DNA of 64,000 nt from Haemophilus parainfluenzae (GTDB lineage Bacteria; Pseudomonadota; Gammaproteobacteria; Enterobacterales; Pasteurellaceae): assembly GCF_014931375.1 (NCBI RefSeq), contig NZ_CP063117.1, positions 434,001 to 498,000 on the forward strand. Reading direction: 5' to 3'. The translations under genes and the position numbers were made by a program. Of the stretch, positions 29,865 to 39,892 are shown piece by piece. Within the stretch, counting starts at the first letter, position 1; every line of letters begins with the position of its first letter. The notes below the pieces were generated by a model. The model made no database searches. It saw nothing but the letters and a program-made list of their open reading frames with translations, and was not told the DNA's origin.

Positions 29865-32800
29865 ATGTCTGAACAAGAAAAACAACCAGATAACCAAACC
29901 ACACAACCCGTTAAAAAGAAAAAGACCTGCCGTAAAATTTTATGTGTCGGAAGTGCGGTCATTTTTGTCCCTGTTTTAGGCTTAGTCACAGCACTTTCTT
30001 TTGATAGTGGACAACGTGCACTTATTCAACTCGCCGATAAAATGCTCGATAGCTTATCTATTGAGCAAGTCAGCGGTGGCTTACAAGATGGTTTAGTCTT
30101 AGAAAATTTACGTTTTCAAACAACCGGCGTAGATGTGGCGCTCCCTAAAACGCGATTACAACTGAATTTAGCTCGTTTACTTTCGGGTGATATTATTGTT
30201 GATGATCTCAGCTTAACGCAGCCGAAAATTGCCATTGATACCAGTGTAATGCCACCTTCTGAAGAGAAACAAACGGAAAGTGGTCCAATGGAAAAAATCC
30301 ATTTACCGGTTTCTGTGCTAGTGAAAAATGTGGCGATTACTGACTTTGATATGAAACTCGATCAAAGCAATATTACGTTTTCGTCTTTTCAAAGTGCGAT
30401 CAGTTTAAACAATGAATCTGGCCTTACCCTTGAGCCCACCACGCTTTCAGACGTGCTTTTCTCAACGGTCTCCCAAACTCAACCGAATCCCCCTCAGCCC
30501 GAGCAAAAAGAACCCGCTAAACCCGTTGATTGGGCGCAAATTGAGCAAACACTCACACCGGCTTTTTTAGGTAATTTAAATGCGGTGAACTTGCCTTTTG
30601 ATATGCACATTCCAAGTTTTTTGGGTACAAACTGGCAATATCAATCGCTCAATGAAAAAGGCGAAGAAATCCAAAAAATCACTGTGCCTAAAGAGGAATT
30701 GCAAGCAGATGCCACCGATCATTTAGTGAAATTACAAAAACTCGACATTGACAGCTCTCTTGGTACACTTTCTAGCCAAGGGCAACTCCAGCTCAATGAC
30801 GATTTTCCAGTTGATCTCACATTAAAATCTGATCTCCAGGCATTTAAATCAAAAGACAAAACCATTCTTCCTGCCAGCAAAGTTGATCTCAATGTATCGG
30901 GCTCCTTGAAAAAAACGACCGCATTTTCGTTAACCACACAGGGAGTGCTTGATGCCACCTTAACAGGTGATGTGAAACTGGCTGAAGATAAAATGCCATT
31001 AAATCTGCAATTAAAAGCGAAAAAAGGTCAATATGCTTTTACAGACAGCCTAGCGCCGCTCAAAATTAACGATGTCGATATCAAACTCACGGGCGATTTA
31101 TTGAATTATCACGCAGAAGTTGTTGGTGGCGTTGAGGGTATGGATCATATCCCTCATACTCACGTTGATTTAAATGCAGACGGTAAACTCTACGAAGTCA
31201 CCATCAACGAATTAAAACTTGCTGCCCTAGATGGTACGGCACGTTTAACGGGTTCATCAAACTGGAAAGATGGCGCGCAATGGGATGTGACCGCTGATTT
31301 AAACAAAATGAACATTCGCCCTTATGTGCCAGCCATGCCAGCCGTATTATCAGGCAAAGTGAGCTCACAAGGTTCCGCTGATTCCAATCATTGGAAAGTG
31401 GATGTGCCTACCGTGGATTTAACCGGTAGTCTTTCCTCTCGCACATTAAGCTTAAAAGGTAGTGTCTTTTTAAGTAATGAAACCTTATTAAACATTCCTG
31501 ATCTATTGCTGAACTATGGCGATAACCGCATTGCAGCAAAAGGTACATTAGGTGATAAATCAAACCTAGATTTAGATATCAACGCACCAAGCTTACGTGG
31601 TCTGTGGCAAGATTTAGCGGGCTCAGTCGTTGGTAAAGCACAGATTTTAGGGAAGCTTACTGCGCCAAGCATTAATACCGATTTAACGGCACAAGGCTTG
31701 CACTTCCAAGGATTAGACTTATCCAAAGCCTTAATTAAAGGTAATGTTGTGAGTGAACCGCAAGTGAAAGGTGAACTTACCGTCAAAGCGGAAAACTTCC
31801 GCTATGGCGATAGCATCAAATTGCATAATATTGATTTGAATGCATCGGGTGATGAAAAACATCATACGCTCACCTTAAAATCAAAAGGTGAACCCGTTGC
31901 AGCTGATTTGCAAATCGCGGGGAATTTTGACCGCACTTCTCAGCAATGGAAAGGTAATTTAAGCCAAGTAAGCCTTAACTCACCTATCGGCGATTTTAAA
32001 GTGAATCAAACTATTCCGGTGACTTATGACAATAAAAAAATCCAAGCCACCATTGGTTCACACTGCTGGATTAACCAAGACTTAGATCTGTGTTTCCCTC
32101 AACAATTTACAGCAGGGAAAAACGGCGAAGTCCCTTTTGAGCTTAAACGTATTAATTTAGATTTAGTGAATAAATTGATGGAACAAGATACACTCAAAGG
32201 CCAGTTACAAAGCCGAGGTAAAGTGGCATGGTTCACGGATAAACCATTACAACTAAATGTGGCAGTGGAAGGAAATAACATTGGTGTGGCACAAAAATTA
32301 GACTACCGCACCTTTAAGCTGGATATTCCTAAATTAAGTGTGAATGCCGATATTCAAAATAACAATTTAACCTTGAAATCTGACATTAACGTTCAAAATC
32401 AAGGTCGAATCGGCACAGACTTAAAAATTCATGATTTAAGTAAAGGTCGTCAATTAGGCGGTACCTTTACCATTGAAGGTTTACGCTTATCCTTAGCCAA
32501 TCAACTTTTCTCTAGCGGTGAAAGCATAGATGGTGAAGTGGTCTCTCGCTTAAGTTTCGGTGGTAATTTAGAAAAACCATTATTAAACGGCAATTTTGAT
32601 ATTCGAAATGTGAAAACGAAACTGAAAAGCCTGCCTTTTGATGTGACTGATGGCCAAGTGGCAATTCGCTTTAATGGCACCTCTTCAACCTTAAATGGCC
32701 ATGTTCAAACACCAGATAGCAAGCTCAATATTAATGGACAAGCTAACTGGGCGCACATGAATAATTGGACGGCAGAAGTCAGAGCGCAAGCAGATAATTT

Positions 32801-33758
32801 CAAAGTCGATATTCCATCCATGGCGAAATTAAAAGTCAGCCCGAATGTGGTTGTCAAAGCCTCGCCAAAACTCTTAGATTTGAGTGGTAATGTGGATATC
32901 CCTTGGGCAAGAATTGCTATTGAAAGCTTACCGGACAATGCTGAACCAGTGAGTGAAGATGAAGTCATTTTAAATGGCCCAAGAAAAAGTAAAGAAGAAC
33001 TCATTAATCGCCAATTTGCTTCAGAAACGAAATCTGGGATGCAAATTCAATCTGATTTAAAAATTAAAATCGGTGATGATGTGCATTTAGATGCCTATGG
33101 TTTAAAAACGAATTTGGATGGTTTACTTTCGGTGAAACAGGATAAAGGTAAGCTAGGATTATTTGGTCAAATTAACCTAAAAAATGGTCGTTATGCCTCT
33201 TTTGGACAGGATTTATTAATTCGTAAAGGACAAATCAGCTTCTCTGGTTTACCTTCACAGCCGATGTTGAATATTGAAGCGATTCGTAACCCTGAGGCTA
33301 TGGAAGACAGTAAAGTGACCGCGGGGGTAAAAGTGATTGGTCTGGCGTCTAGCCCACAAGTCACGATTTTCTCTGATCCAGCCAAATCTCAAGACCAGGC
33401 ACTTTCTTATTTATTAACCGGTCGCTCATTAGAAAACAGCGGTGAAGCAGGTTCCAGTGGTTCTGTGGGTGCGGCATTACTTGGCTTAGGTTTAGCGAAA
33501 AGTGGTAAAGTAGTCGGCGGTATTGGTGAAGCCTTTGGTATTCAAGACTTAAACTTAGGCACTGCCGGTGTTGGGGATAGCTCCAAAGTACAAGTTAGTG
33601 GTAATATTGGTAAACGCTTACAAGTGAAATATGGTGTAGGATTGTTTGATGGCTTAGCCGAAGTGACCTTACGTTACCGCTTAATGCCACAACTTTATTT
33701 CCAATCAGTAACCAGCACAAACCAAGTTTTTGATTTATTGTATAAATTTGAATTTTAG
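29865..33758 (+). CDS. tamB: Translocation and assembly module inner-membrane protein TamB
   Basis: A 1,297-residue AsmA/YhdP-like protein anchored by one N-terminal helix (ILCVGSAVIFVPVLGLVTAL) with a very long beta-rich periplasmic region and the DUF490/TamB domain at the C-terminus (DLLIRKGQISFSGLP, DPAKSQDQALSYLLTGRSL, VKYGVGLFDGLAEVTLRYRL). It spans the periplasm to meet TamA. ATG 29865 is preferred over ATG 29859 because AGGG (29854-29857) is 7 bases from the former and only 1 from the latter. Confidence 0.94.
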   Translation: MSEQEKQPDNQTTQPVKKKKTCRKILCVGSAVIFVPVLGLVTALSFDSGQRALIQLADKMLDSLSIEQVSGGLQDGLVLENLRFQTTGVDVALPKTRLQLNLARLLSGDIIVDDLSLTQPKIAIDTSVMPPSEEKQTESGPMEKIHLPVSVLVKNVAITDFDMKLDQSNITFSSFQSAISLNNESGLTLEPTTLSDVLFSTVSQTQPNPPQPEQKEPAKPVDWAQIEQTLTPAFLGNLNAVNLPFDMHIPSFLGTNWQYQSLNEKGEEIQKITVPKEELQADATDHLVKLQKLDIDSSLGTLSSQGQLQLNDDFPVDLTLKSDLQAFKSKDKTILPASKVDLNVSGSLKKTTAFSLTTQGVLDATLTGDVKLAEDKMPLNLQLKAKKGQYAFTDSLAPLKINDVDIKLTGDLLNYHAEVVGGVEGMDHIPHTHVDLNADGKLYEVTINELKLAALDGTARLTGSSNWKDGAQWDVTADLNKMNIRPYVPAMPAVLSGKVSSQGSADSNHWKVDVPTVDLTGSLSSRTLSLKGSVFLSNETLLNIPDLLLNYGDNRIAAKGTLGDKSNLDLDINAPSLRGLWQDLAGSVVGKAQILGKLTAPSINTDLTAQGLHFQGLDLSKALIKGNVVSEPQVKGELTVKAENFRYGDSIKLHNIDLNASGDEKHHTLTLKSKGEPVAADLQIAGNFDRTSQQWKGNLSQVSLNSPIGDFKVNQTIPVTYDNKKIQATIGSHCWINQDLDLCFPQQFTAGKNGEVPFELKRINLDLVNKLMEQDTLKGQLQSRGKVAWFTDKPLQLNVAVEGNNIGVAQKLDYRTFKLDIPKLSVNADIQNNNLTLKSDINVQNQGRIGTDLKIHDLSKGRQLGGTFTIEGLRLSLANQLFSSGESIDGEVVSRLSFGGNLEKPLLNGNFDIRNVKTKLKSLPFDVTDGQVAIRFNGTSSTLNGHVQTPDSKLNINGQANWAHMNNWTAEVRAQADNFKVDIPSMAKLKVSPNVVVKASPKLLDLSGNVDIPWARIAIESLPDNAEPVSEDEVILNGPRKSKEELINRQFASETKSGMQIQSDLKIKIGDDVHLDAYGLKTNLDGLLSVKQDKGKLGLFGQINLKNGRYASFGQDLLIRKGQISFSGLPSQPMLNIEAIRNPEAMEDSKVTAGVKVIGLASSPQVTIFSDPAKSQDQALSYLLTGRSLENSGEAGSSGSVGAALLGLGLAKSGKVVGGIGEAFGIQDLNLGTAGVGDSSKVQVSGNIGKRLQVKYGVGLFDGLAEVTLRYRLMPQLYFQSVTSTNQVFDLLYKFEF

Positions 33759-33766
33759 GAAAGGAC

Positions 33767-35311
33767 ATGCATAACGACAAGCAACTGGCTCAACTCGTAG
33801 AACCTCATCACCGAGGTGAGGCCCGGGAGATTGCCGCCATTGATTTAGGCTCAAACAGCTTCCACATGATTGTGGCGCGCATTATCAATGGCTCGATTCA
33901 GGTGCTGTCTCGTTTAAAACAAAAAGTGAGGCTCGCCGACGGCTTAGACGAGCACAATGTATTAAGCCAAGAAGCCATTGAGCGCGGTGTAAATTGCCTT
34001 GCACTTTTTGCTGAACGCTTACAAGGCTTTGCGCCAGAAGATGTGAATGTGGTGGGTACTTATACCTTACGAAGAGCGGTCAATAATGACGAATTTTTAC
34101 GTCAGGCTGCCGCTGTCTTTCCTTATCCAATTAATATCATCAGCGGTCAAACAGAAGCCAAAACCATTTATGCGGGTGTTTGCCACACTCAACCTGAAAG
34201 CGGACGTAAACTGGTCATCGATATTGGTGGTGGCTCGACCGAAATGATCATCGGTGATGATTTCACCCCCTTAGTGGCAGAAAGTCGTCATATGGGTTGT
34301 GTGAGCTTTGCCAAAAAATTCTTCCCGAATGGCGAAATTTCAAAAGAAAACTTCGAGCAAGCTCGCCAAAGTGCGGTCAATAAAATTGAAGATTTAAGCT
34401 GGGAATATCGCAAGCTCGGGTGGCAATCAGTGTTAGGCTCATCGGGCACCATCAAAACCGTCTATCAAGTGATTACCGCAACCCTTGATCCTAACGGCAT
34501 CATCACGGCTGAACGCTTACAAAATTTAATCGAGCGAACCTTACAAGCTTCCCATTTTGAAGAGCTCAATATTGCAGGATTAAACCCTGATCGCGTGGAT
34601 GTATTTGTGCCAGGATTAGCCATTTTAAGCGCAGTTTTTGACGTTTTTGGCTTAGAAAATATGCGCTATTCTGACGGCGCTTTGCGTGAAGGGGTGATTT
34701 ACAGCTTAGAAAAAAACTTCCAAGTTTCAGACATCCGTACACGTACTGCATTAGGACTTGCCGAACAATTTAACTTAGATTTAGTGCAAGCCGATCGCGT
34801 GGCCAATAGTGCGAAAACCTTAATTGACCAATACACCCATTGGCAAAAACCGCATCTTGCTGATGAAATGAAAAACCTGCTGATTTGGGCAGCGCGTTTA
34901 TTGGAAGTTGGCATTGTCATAAATCATCGCAATGTGCAAAAACATTCCGCTTATATTCTGCAGAATATGGAATTACCGGGTTTTGATCGTGAACAACAAC
35001 GCTTATTGGTAAATTTAGTTCGTTATCACACGGGTGCATTTAAAAATAATGATTTACCGATTTTTGCTCGTTATGCGGATGAAGATGTCCTTGTTTTACT
35101 GCTTCTTTTACGCATTTCGGTAATTTTAAATAAATCTCGTCAAGCGACAGACAGCACCGACAAAATTAATCTCAGAATTGACCGCTCTTTGCAGACTTGG
35201 GAACTGACTTTTGAGAAACATTACTTGGATAATAATCCGTTAGTATGGAATGATTTGCGCTTAGAAAGCAATTTACTCAAAGATTTAGAACTCAGTTTGA
35301 TTTTTAACTGA
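33767..35311 (+). CDS. ppx: Exopolyphosphatase
   Basis: Removes terminal phosphates from inorganic polyphosphate. The 514-residue protein matches Ppx/GppA enzymes: N-terminal actin-like ATPase fold with IAAIDLGSNSFHMIVARI, VIDIGGGSTEMIIG and VLGSSGTIKTVYQ, and a C-terminal HD-like helical region (EVGIVINHRNVQKHSAYILQN). Length favours Ppx over GppA, though these can be confused. It lies 8 bp after tamB; the overlap of functions is not known. Confidence 0.9.
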   Translation: MHNDKQLAQLVEPHHRGEAREIAAIDLGSNSFHMIVARIINGSIQVLSRLKQKVRLADGLDEHNVLSQEAIERGVNCLALFAERLQGFAPEDVNVVGTYTLRRAVNNDEFLRQAAAVFPYPINIISGQTEAKTIYAGVCHTQPESGRKLVIDIGGGSTEMIIGDDFTPLVAESRHMGCVSFAKKFFPNGEISKENFEQARQSAVNKIEDLSWEYRKLGWQSVLGSSGTIKTVYQVITATLDPNGIITAERLQNLIERTLQASHFEELNIAGLNPDRVDVFVPGLAILSAVFDVFGLENMRYSDGALREGVIYSLEKNFQVSDIRTRTALGLAEQFNLDLVQADRVANSAKTLIDQYTHWQKPHLADEMKNLLIWAARLLEVGIVINHRNVQKHSAYILQNMELPGFDREQQRLLVNLVRYHTGAFKNNDLPIFARYADEDVLVLLLLLRISVILNKSRQATDSTDKINLRIDRSLQTWELTFEKHYLDNNPLVWNDLRLESNLLKDLELSLIFN

Positions 35312-35312
35312 T

Positions 35313-35343
35313 AAAATAGGGGCTTTCGTGCCCTTATTTTTTA
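35313..35343. terminator. Bidirectional terminator
   Basis: AAAATAGGGGC/GCCCTTATTTT stem located between the convergent ppx and PRD-protein genes, with A/T runs on both sides. Confidence 0.75.
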
Positions 35344-35699
35344 TCTTGCTCCAACAGCAAGCTATAAATATTGGCGAGATAATAGCTCTGCTCGGCTTCG
35401 GGAATGTCTTGCGGAATAAAAGAAAGCAAATCGTGGTGAATTTCCAAAACATCAGGGAAAATGGCCGCACTTTGCATTTCATCATAAAAGGATTGATGAA
35501 GCGGGGAAACGCAACCCCCTCGTTTTAAGCGGGCAAGGCTGTTGGCAATATGCAATAAGAGTGTGATGACGGTCGGAATAGACACATCTATGCGCCAATG
35601 ATGTTCTAGGCGACTTTGCAAAGTCAGAATAATATCAATAACGTCCTGATCAATCTGACCGCGAATTTTCCAACGGGTTAATTGTTTGAGTAACGACAT
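35334..35699 (-). CDS. Small PRD-like protein
   Basis: A 121-residue all-helical protein resembling a single PTS regulation domain (PRD), as found in BglG/LicT antiterminators and LevR activators. The supporting stretch is IPTVITLLLHIANSLARLKRG followed by PLHQSF, with the histidine of LLLHIAN in the position usually phosphorylated by PTS proteins. No RNA- or DNA-binding domain is attached, so it may be a stand-alone sensor or partner. It converges on ppx and overlaps the shared terminator. An imperfect uptake signal lies inside. Confidence 0.6.
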   Translation of the reverse strand: MSLLKQLTRWKIRGQIDQDVIDIILTLQSRLEHHWRIDVSIPTVITLLLHIANSLARLKRGGCVSPLHQSFYDEMQSAAIFPDVLEIHHDLLSFIPQDIPEAEQSYYLANIYSLLLEQDKK

Positions 35700-35810
35700 A
35701 ACATTCCTTTTTAAGATAGGATAACTTTACCGCGATTTCATAAAATTACCAGTGCACAGATCACAAAATTGAAACAAAGTGAAAAAATTTACGAACTAGG
35801 AAAGCAATAA

Positions 35811-36410
35811 ATGATAGATAACAGACTTTTTGAAAAATATGACGGCCTTATTTTTGATATGGATGGCACTTTAATCGACACCATGCCAGTACACGCCCGT
35901 GCGTGGAACATGGTGGGGGAACAATTTGGTTATCGTTTTAACAGCCAAATTATGTATGATTTAGGTGGCGCAACTGTGAGCACTATCGCCTCTGCCATTA
36001 TGCAAGATGCCGGTATGCCACAAGAACGTTTAAATGAAGTGATACAAGCAAAACGCAAACTTTCCTATGAATTGATTCCAACAGAATCAAAATTACTCCC
36101 AACCTTTGATGTGGTGCGTCATTACTATCAACAAAAGCCAATTGCGCTTGGCTCTGGTTCAAACCGCCAAATCATTGATATGTTGATGCAAAAATTAGAT
36201 ATCAAACATTACTTTAACGCCATTGTCAGTGCTGATGATGTGAAAGAACATAAACCGCATCCAGAAACCTTTTTACGCTGCGCAGAACTGGCAAAAGCCG
36301 AACCATCACGTTGCATCGTCTTTGAAGATGCCGATCTCGGCGTAAAAGCAGGATTAAATGCAGGGATGGATGTGTTTGATGTCAGAACGCGTGAGATTAT
36401 TAGAGCCTAA
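35811..36410 (+). CDS. yqaB: HAD-family sugar phosphatase YqaB
   Basis: A 199-residue haloacid dehalogenase-type phosphatase, close to YqaB (fructose-1-phosphate and related sugar phosphates). Catalytic motifs are present: motif I DMDGTLIDT, motif II LGSGSNRQ, lysine in KEHKPHPETF and motif IV VFEDADLGVKAGLNAG. Its stop overlaps the yqaA start (TAATG). The yqaB-yqaA pair near luxS is also the arrangement in H. influenzae and E. coli. Confidence 0.9.
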   Translation: MIDNRLFEKYDGLIFDMDGTLIDTMPVHARAWNMVGEQFGYRFNSQIMYDLGGATVSTIASAIMQDAGMPQERLNEVIQAKRKLSYELIPTESKLLPTFDVVRHYYQQKPIALGSGSNRQIIDMLMQKLDIKHYFNAIVSADDVKEHKPHPETFLRCAELAKAEPSRCIVFEDADLGVKAGLNAGMDVFDVRTREIIRA

Positions 36411-36889
36411 TGTGGGATATTTTCTCTTTCAGCTTTTGGGCTGATTTTTGGCAAACCCATGGTTTGTGGTTGATGTTTTTCAGCGCGTTCTTAAGTGCCA
36501 CCATCTTGCCGGGCAATTCAGAAATTGTGTTTGTCTCCCTTGCTGTGCCAAAAGTATTGGTCGGGTCATTATTAAGTGCGGATATTTTTTGGCTTGTTTT
36601 TCTGGCAACCGCAGGCAATACACTTGGCAGCCTCACCACTTACTGGATTGGTCGATGGTTTCCGAAAATTGACAGCAAAAATGACCGCACTTTATGGGCA
36701 ATAAACAAAATACAACGCTATGGTGCCATCACTCTATTATTGAGCTGGTTGCCTATTATCGGGGATGTATTTTGCGCGGTAGCCGGTTGGCTTCGATTGA
36801 ATTGGCTAAGTTGTTTGATTTTTATGACGATTGGAAAAGGACTGCGTTATATTGCGTTACTCTTTTTCAGTTTACCTTTCGTGTCATAG
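36410..36889 (+). CDS. yqaA: YqaA/DedA-like membrane protein
   Basis: A 159-residue inner-membrane protein with about four hydrophobic segments of the YqaA branch of the DedA/SNARE-associated family. Notable pieces are FFSAFLSATILPGNSEIVFV, GNTLGSLTTYWIGRWFP and SWLPIIGDVFCAVAGWLRLNW, which match the conserved re-entrant loops of DedA proteins involved in lipid carrier recycling. Specific function is not known. It is coupled to yqaB by a 1-bp overlap. Confidence 0.85.
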   Translation: MWDIFSFSFWADFWQTHGLWLMFFSAFLSATILPGNSEIVFVSLAVPKVLVGSLLSADIFWLVFLATAGNTLGSLTTYWIGRWFPKIDSKNDRTLWAINKIQRYGAITLLLSWLPIIGDVFCAVAGWLRLNWLSCLIFMTIGKGLRYIALLFFSLPFVS

Positions 36890-36956
36890 CCGAGAATAGC
36901 CTTTGTGCATAACCTGGTTGTGGACTAGAATAAAGACGAATTGATATTCAACAGAT

Positions 36957-36990
36957 AAAAAAACGCCCCTTATCGAGTAAGGGGCAAATA
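36957..36990. terminator. Hairpin in the yqaA-luxS gap
   Basis: GCCCCTTATCGAGTAAGGGGC (36965-36985) is preceded by seven A residues, so the T-run is on the minus strand; as a + strand terminator of yqaBA it is weak. The remainder of the 256-base gap (36890-37145) is AT-rich, with repeated TTTACAA/TGTAAA stretches just before luxS. Confidence 0.5.
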
Positions 36991-37145
36991 ACCTAAGGAA
37001 CCAATTTTATTAAAACAACTGCAAGTTGCTTGTTCTATAAGACCGACGCTAAAAAGAAAAGTTCAAAGAAATTGTAAAAAAATGTAAAAAAATTTACAAA
37101 AACTTGCAATTAATTTACAAATCACTGATTTTCAAGGAAATAAAT

Positions 37146-37649
37146 ATGCCATTACTCGACAGTTTTAAAGTGGATCACACCCGTATGAACGCACCTGCCG
37201 TGCGTGTTGCCAAAACGATGCGTACCCCAAAGGGCGATAACATCACCGTTTTTGATCTCCGTTTTTGCATTCCAAACAAAGAAATTCTCCCACCAAAAGG
37301 GATTCACACCCTTGAGCATTTATTTGCGGGCTTCATGCGTGACCATTTAAACAATGACAGCGTAGAAATCATCGATATTTCCCCAATGGGCTGTCGCACA
37401 GGTTTTTACATGTCATTAATCGGCACACCAAACGAGCAGCAAGTGGCTGATGCATGGTTAGCTTCCATGAAAGATATCTTAACCGTGCAAGATCAAAACC
37501 AAATTCCTGAATTAAACGAATACCAATGTGGAACTTACACCGAGCATTCTTTAGAAGAAGCGCATGAAATTGCTAAAAATGTGATTGCTCGCGGTGTAGG
37601 GATTAATAAAAATGACGATTTAGCGCTTGATGAATCTTTCTTAAAATAA
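37146..37649 (+). CDS. luxS: S-ribosylhomocysteine lyase (AI-2 synthesis)
   Basis: Cleaves S-ribosylhomocysteine to homocysteine and the precursor of autoinducer-2. Start ATG 37146, preceded by AAGGAAAT, gives 167 residues, the H. influenzae length. Metal ligands H54 and H58 (HTLEH) and C128 ([11 protein letters not shown]) are present, along with C83 in MGCRTGFY. It lies 9 bp ahead of purT, suggesting cotranscription. Confidence 0.96.
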   Translation: MPLLDSFKVDHTRMNAPAVRVAKTMRTPKGDNITVFDLRFCIPNKEILPPKGIHTLEHLFAGFMRDHLNNDSVEIIDISPMGCRTGFYMSLIGTPNEQQVADAWLASMKDILTVQDQNQIPELNEYQCGTYTEHSLEEAHEIAKNVIARGVGINKNDDLALDESFLK

Positions 37650-37658
37650 GGACACAAC

Positions 37659-38840
37659 ATGACAACCCTAGGTACAGCATTAACCCCGAATGCCATCAAA
37701 GTGATGATGCTTGGTTCCGGTGAACTGGGCAAAGAGGTGGTGATTGAATTACAACGTTTAGGCGTGGAAGTGATTGCCGTCGATCGTTATGAAAACGCCC
37801 CAGCACAACAAGTGGCACATCGTGCTTATACGATTTCCATGCTAGATGGTGTCGCACTCAAAGCCTTAGTGGAAAAAGAGCGCCCAGATTACATCGTGCC
37901 GGAAGTAGAAGCCATCGCGACTGATACGCTGATTGAATTAGAACAAGCGGGTTTTAATGTTGTTCCTACCGCCAAAGCCACCAAGCTTACGATGAATCGC
38001 GAAGGTATTCGCCGTTTAGCTGCTGAAGAGCTTGGCCTACCAACCTCACCTTATCAATTTGTCGATAACTTTGCTGACTTCCAAAGTGCGGTTGAAAAAA
38101 TCGGTATTCCTTGCGTAGTGAAACCGATTATGTCCTCTTCTGGCCACGGTCAAAGTATTTTAAAATCCAAAGACGACTTACAAAAAGCGTGGGATTACGC
38201 TCAACAAGGTGGTCGAGCAGGTGCGGGACGCGTGATTGTAGAAGGGTTTGTTAAATTCGATTATGAAATCACCTTGCTCACCGTTCGCCACATTAATGGC
38301 ACCAGCTTCTTAGCGCCAATTGGTCATCGTCAAGAAGATGGCGACTATCGTGAATCTTGGCAGCCACAAGCCATGTCTGATGTAGCGTTGAAAAAAGCCC
38401 AAGATGTTGCCGAGAAAATTACCACTGCATTAGGTGGTCGTGGTATTTTCGGTGTGGAAATGTTTGTGTGTGGTGATGAGGTGATCTTCAATGAAGTCTC
38501 CCCTCGCCCACATGATACCGGAATGGTCACACTAATTTCTCAAGAATTATCTGAGTTCGCCTTACACGCCCGTGCGATTTTAGGCCTACCGATTCCAGAA
38601 ATCACCTTAATTAGCCCATCGGCTTCCAAAGCCATTGTGGTGGAAGGTCAATCGAAAAACGTGCAATTTGGCAATATCGCTGAAGTGTTGGCAGAACCCC
38701 ACACCAATATTCGCATTTTCGGCAAAGGCGAAGTCAATGGCCATCGCCGTTTAGGTGTCTTACTCGCCCGTGATATTTCCGTAGAAAAAGCATTAGAAAA
38801 AGTAGAGCTTGCTTACACTAAGTTGGATGTGAAATTATAA
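37659..38840 (+). CDS. purT: Formate-dependent phosphoribosylglycinamide formyltransferase
   Basis: Makes formyl-GAR from GAR, formate and ATP, an alternative to PurN in purine synthesis. The 393-residue protein is an ATP-grasp enzyme: N-terminal [37 protein letters not shown]-grasp core [15 protein letters not shown], and metal site [22 protein letters not shown]. It is full length. Its last 135 bp (38706-38840) are the source or sister of four truncated copies scattered through the CDI array. The C-terminus here reads [12 protein letters not shown], whereas all four copies encode VERAYAKL. Confidence 0.96.
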   Translation: MTTLGTALTPNAIKVMMLGSGELGKEVVIELQRLGVEVIAVDRYENAPAQQVAHRAYTISMLDGVALKALVEKERPDYIVPEVEAIATDTLIELEQAGFNVVPTAKATKLTMNREGIRRLAAEELGLPTSPYQFVDNFADFQSAVEKIGIPCVVKPIMSSSGHGQSILKSKDDLQKAWDYAQQGGRAGAGRVIVEGFVKFDYEITLLTVRHINGTSFLAPIGHRQEDGDYRESWQPQAMSDVALKKAQDVAEKITTALGGRGIFGVEMFVCGDEVIFNEVSPRPHDTGMVTLISQELSEFALHARAILGLPIPEITLISPSASKAIVVEGQSKNVQFGNIAEVLAEPHTNIRIFGKGEVNGHRRLGVLLARDISVEKALEKVELAYTKLDVKL

Positions 38841-38872
38841 GATTGGCTTAAATATAAGTAGTTCTGAAAATA

Positions 38873-38916
38873 CAAAAGTGCGGTCAAAATTGCTTATGTT
38901 TTTGACCGCACTTTAA
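38873..38916. terminator. Uptake-signal dyad after purT
   Basis: AAGTGCGGTCAAAA (from 38876) pairs with TTTTGACCGCACTT (to 38913). It closes purT (+) and the first immunity gene (-). The loop differs from those of the four array dyads, but the sequence between purT stop and dyad is homologous. Confidence 0.85.
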
Positions 38917-38930
38917 TGCTTATTCCCGAC

Positions 38931-39875
38931 TTATCTACCAAACAGCGAAGCCCAAAATCCTTTTTTATTTTCAACTTTCTTTTGCTTTGCTTCTTCCATT
39001 CTTTGTTTGACATAATTTACCCAAACTTGATGGGGCGCATCAAAATCAAATGATTTCATAAAATCATAAGGAATTTTATATTCTGCTAATGGATTTATAT
39101 CAATCAATTCTTTTGGCGCTATAGGGCTATCAATACCCAAATCAAAACCGTGGATTGCTGCGATTTTGGCATACATTAAAACTTGCGGTTGCAAGTAAAA
39201 ATCAAAATGTAAAAGTGTGTCTTTTGCTGCTCGTTTAGCAAGCTTAAGTTCGAGTAATTTATCTAAAGCCTCTTGCATTCCTTTTATATTTTTATCTGCT
39301 AGTGCCACATAAAATTCATGATCGGGAATGCGCTTTAAATCGCTACGGGCTTTTTTCTCATCATTTAAGAACGTGAGTGCGCGCTCTTTTAATAATTGCC
39401 AATCGCCACTTAACGCCAATAAAGTGTTCGCATTAAAAAAAGGTCTCGTATCAGTTCGTTTATAGGGAACTGAAATATCCACAATTTCATCACGATGTTT
39501 AATTAAATAATCAATCAACTTTTGATTATCTGAAAGCAAAATCATAAAAAAGAAATTTGTATTAATCCCGTTGTAAGCCCATTGAAAATCATACTTAGAT
39601 AAAATACCTAAGAAACCTGCAATAGAAGCATTTTCTTTAAATCCTGAAATATCATTTTCTAATAAATGCTTAGAGGCTAATGCACGATGAAAATCATTTA
39701 AATAATGAACTAAAGGAAATACATTTCCTGTAAAATTTTCTATAGGAATTAAAGTAGCAAATAATTCTTTATGATTGAAGTTAACATATTCCTCAACTCT
39801 AGCTAGAGTAAAATTCTTAGCTTCATCATAGGTTTTAGCAATCTCACTACCTAAAAAAACCTTATACTTTTCCAT
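38931..39875 (-). CDS. Putative immunity protein, Imm49-like
   Basis: A 314-residue soluble, mostly helical protein lying 17 bp after the toxin gene at 39893-41809. The arrangement of a toxin gene directly followed by a small soluble gene is the standard CDI toxin-immunity pair. The tone of the sequence (ANTLLALSGDWQLLKERALTFL, DHEFYVALADKNIKGMQEALDKLL) resembles the Imm49 family of polymorphic-toxin immunity proteins, but this is from memory of family style. A C-terminal basic-hydrophobic tail (KKGFWASLFGR) is unexplained. Immunity role: likely; family: moderate. Confidence 0.6.
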   Translation of the reverse strand: MEKYKVFLGSEIAKTYDEAKNFTLARVEEYVNFNHKELFATLIPIENFTGNVFPLVHYLNDFHRALASKHLLENDISGFKENASIAGFLGILSKYDFQWAYNGINTNFFFMILLSDNQKLIDYLIKHRDEIVDISVPYKRTDTRPFFNANTLLALSGDWQLLKERALTFLNDEKKARSDLKRIPDHEFYVALADKNIKGMQEALDKLLELKLAKRAAKDTLLHFDFYLQPQVLMYAKIAAIHGFDLGIDSPIAPKELIDINPLAEYKIPYDFMKSFDFDAPHQVWVNYVKQRMEEAKQKKVENKKGFWASLFGR

Positions 39876-39892
39876 ATTTACACCTCTTACGA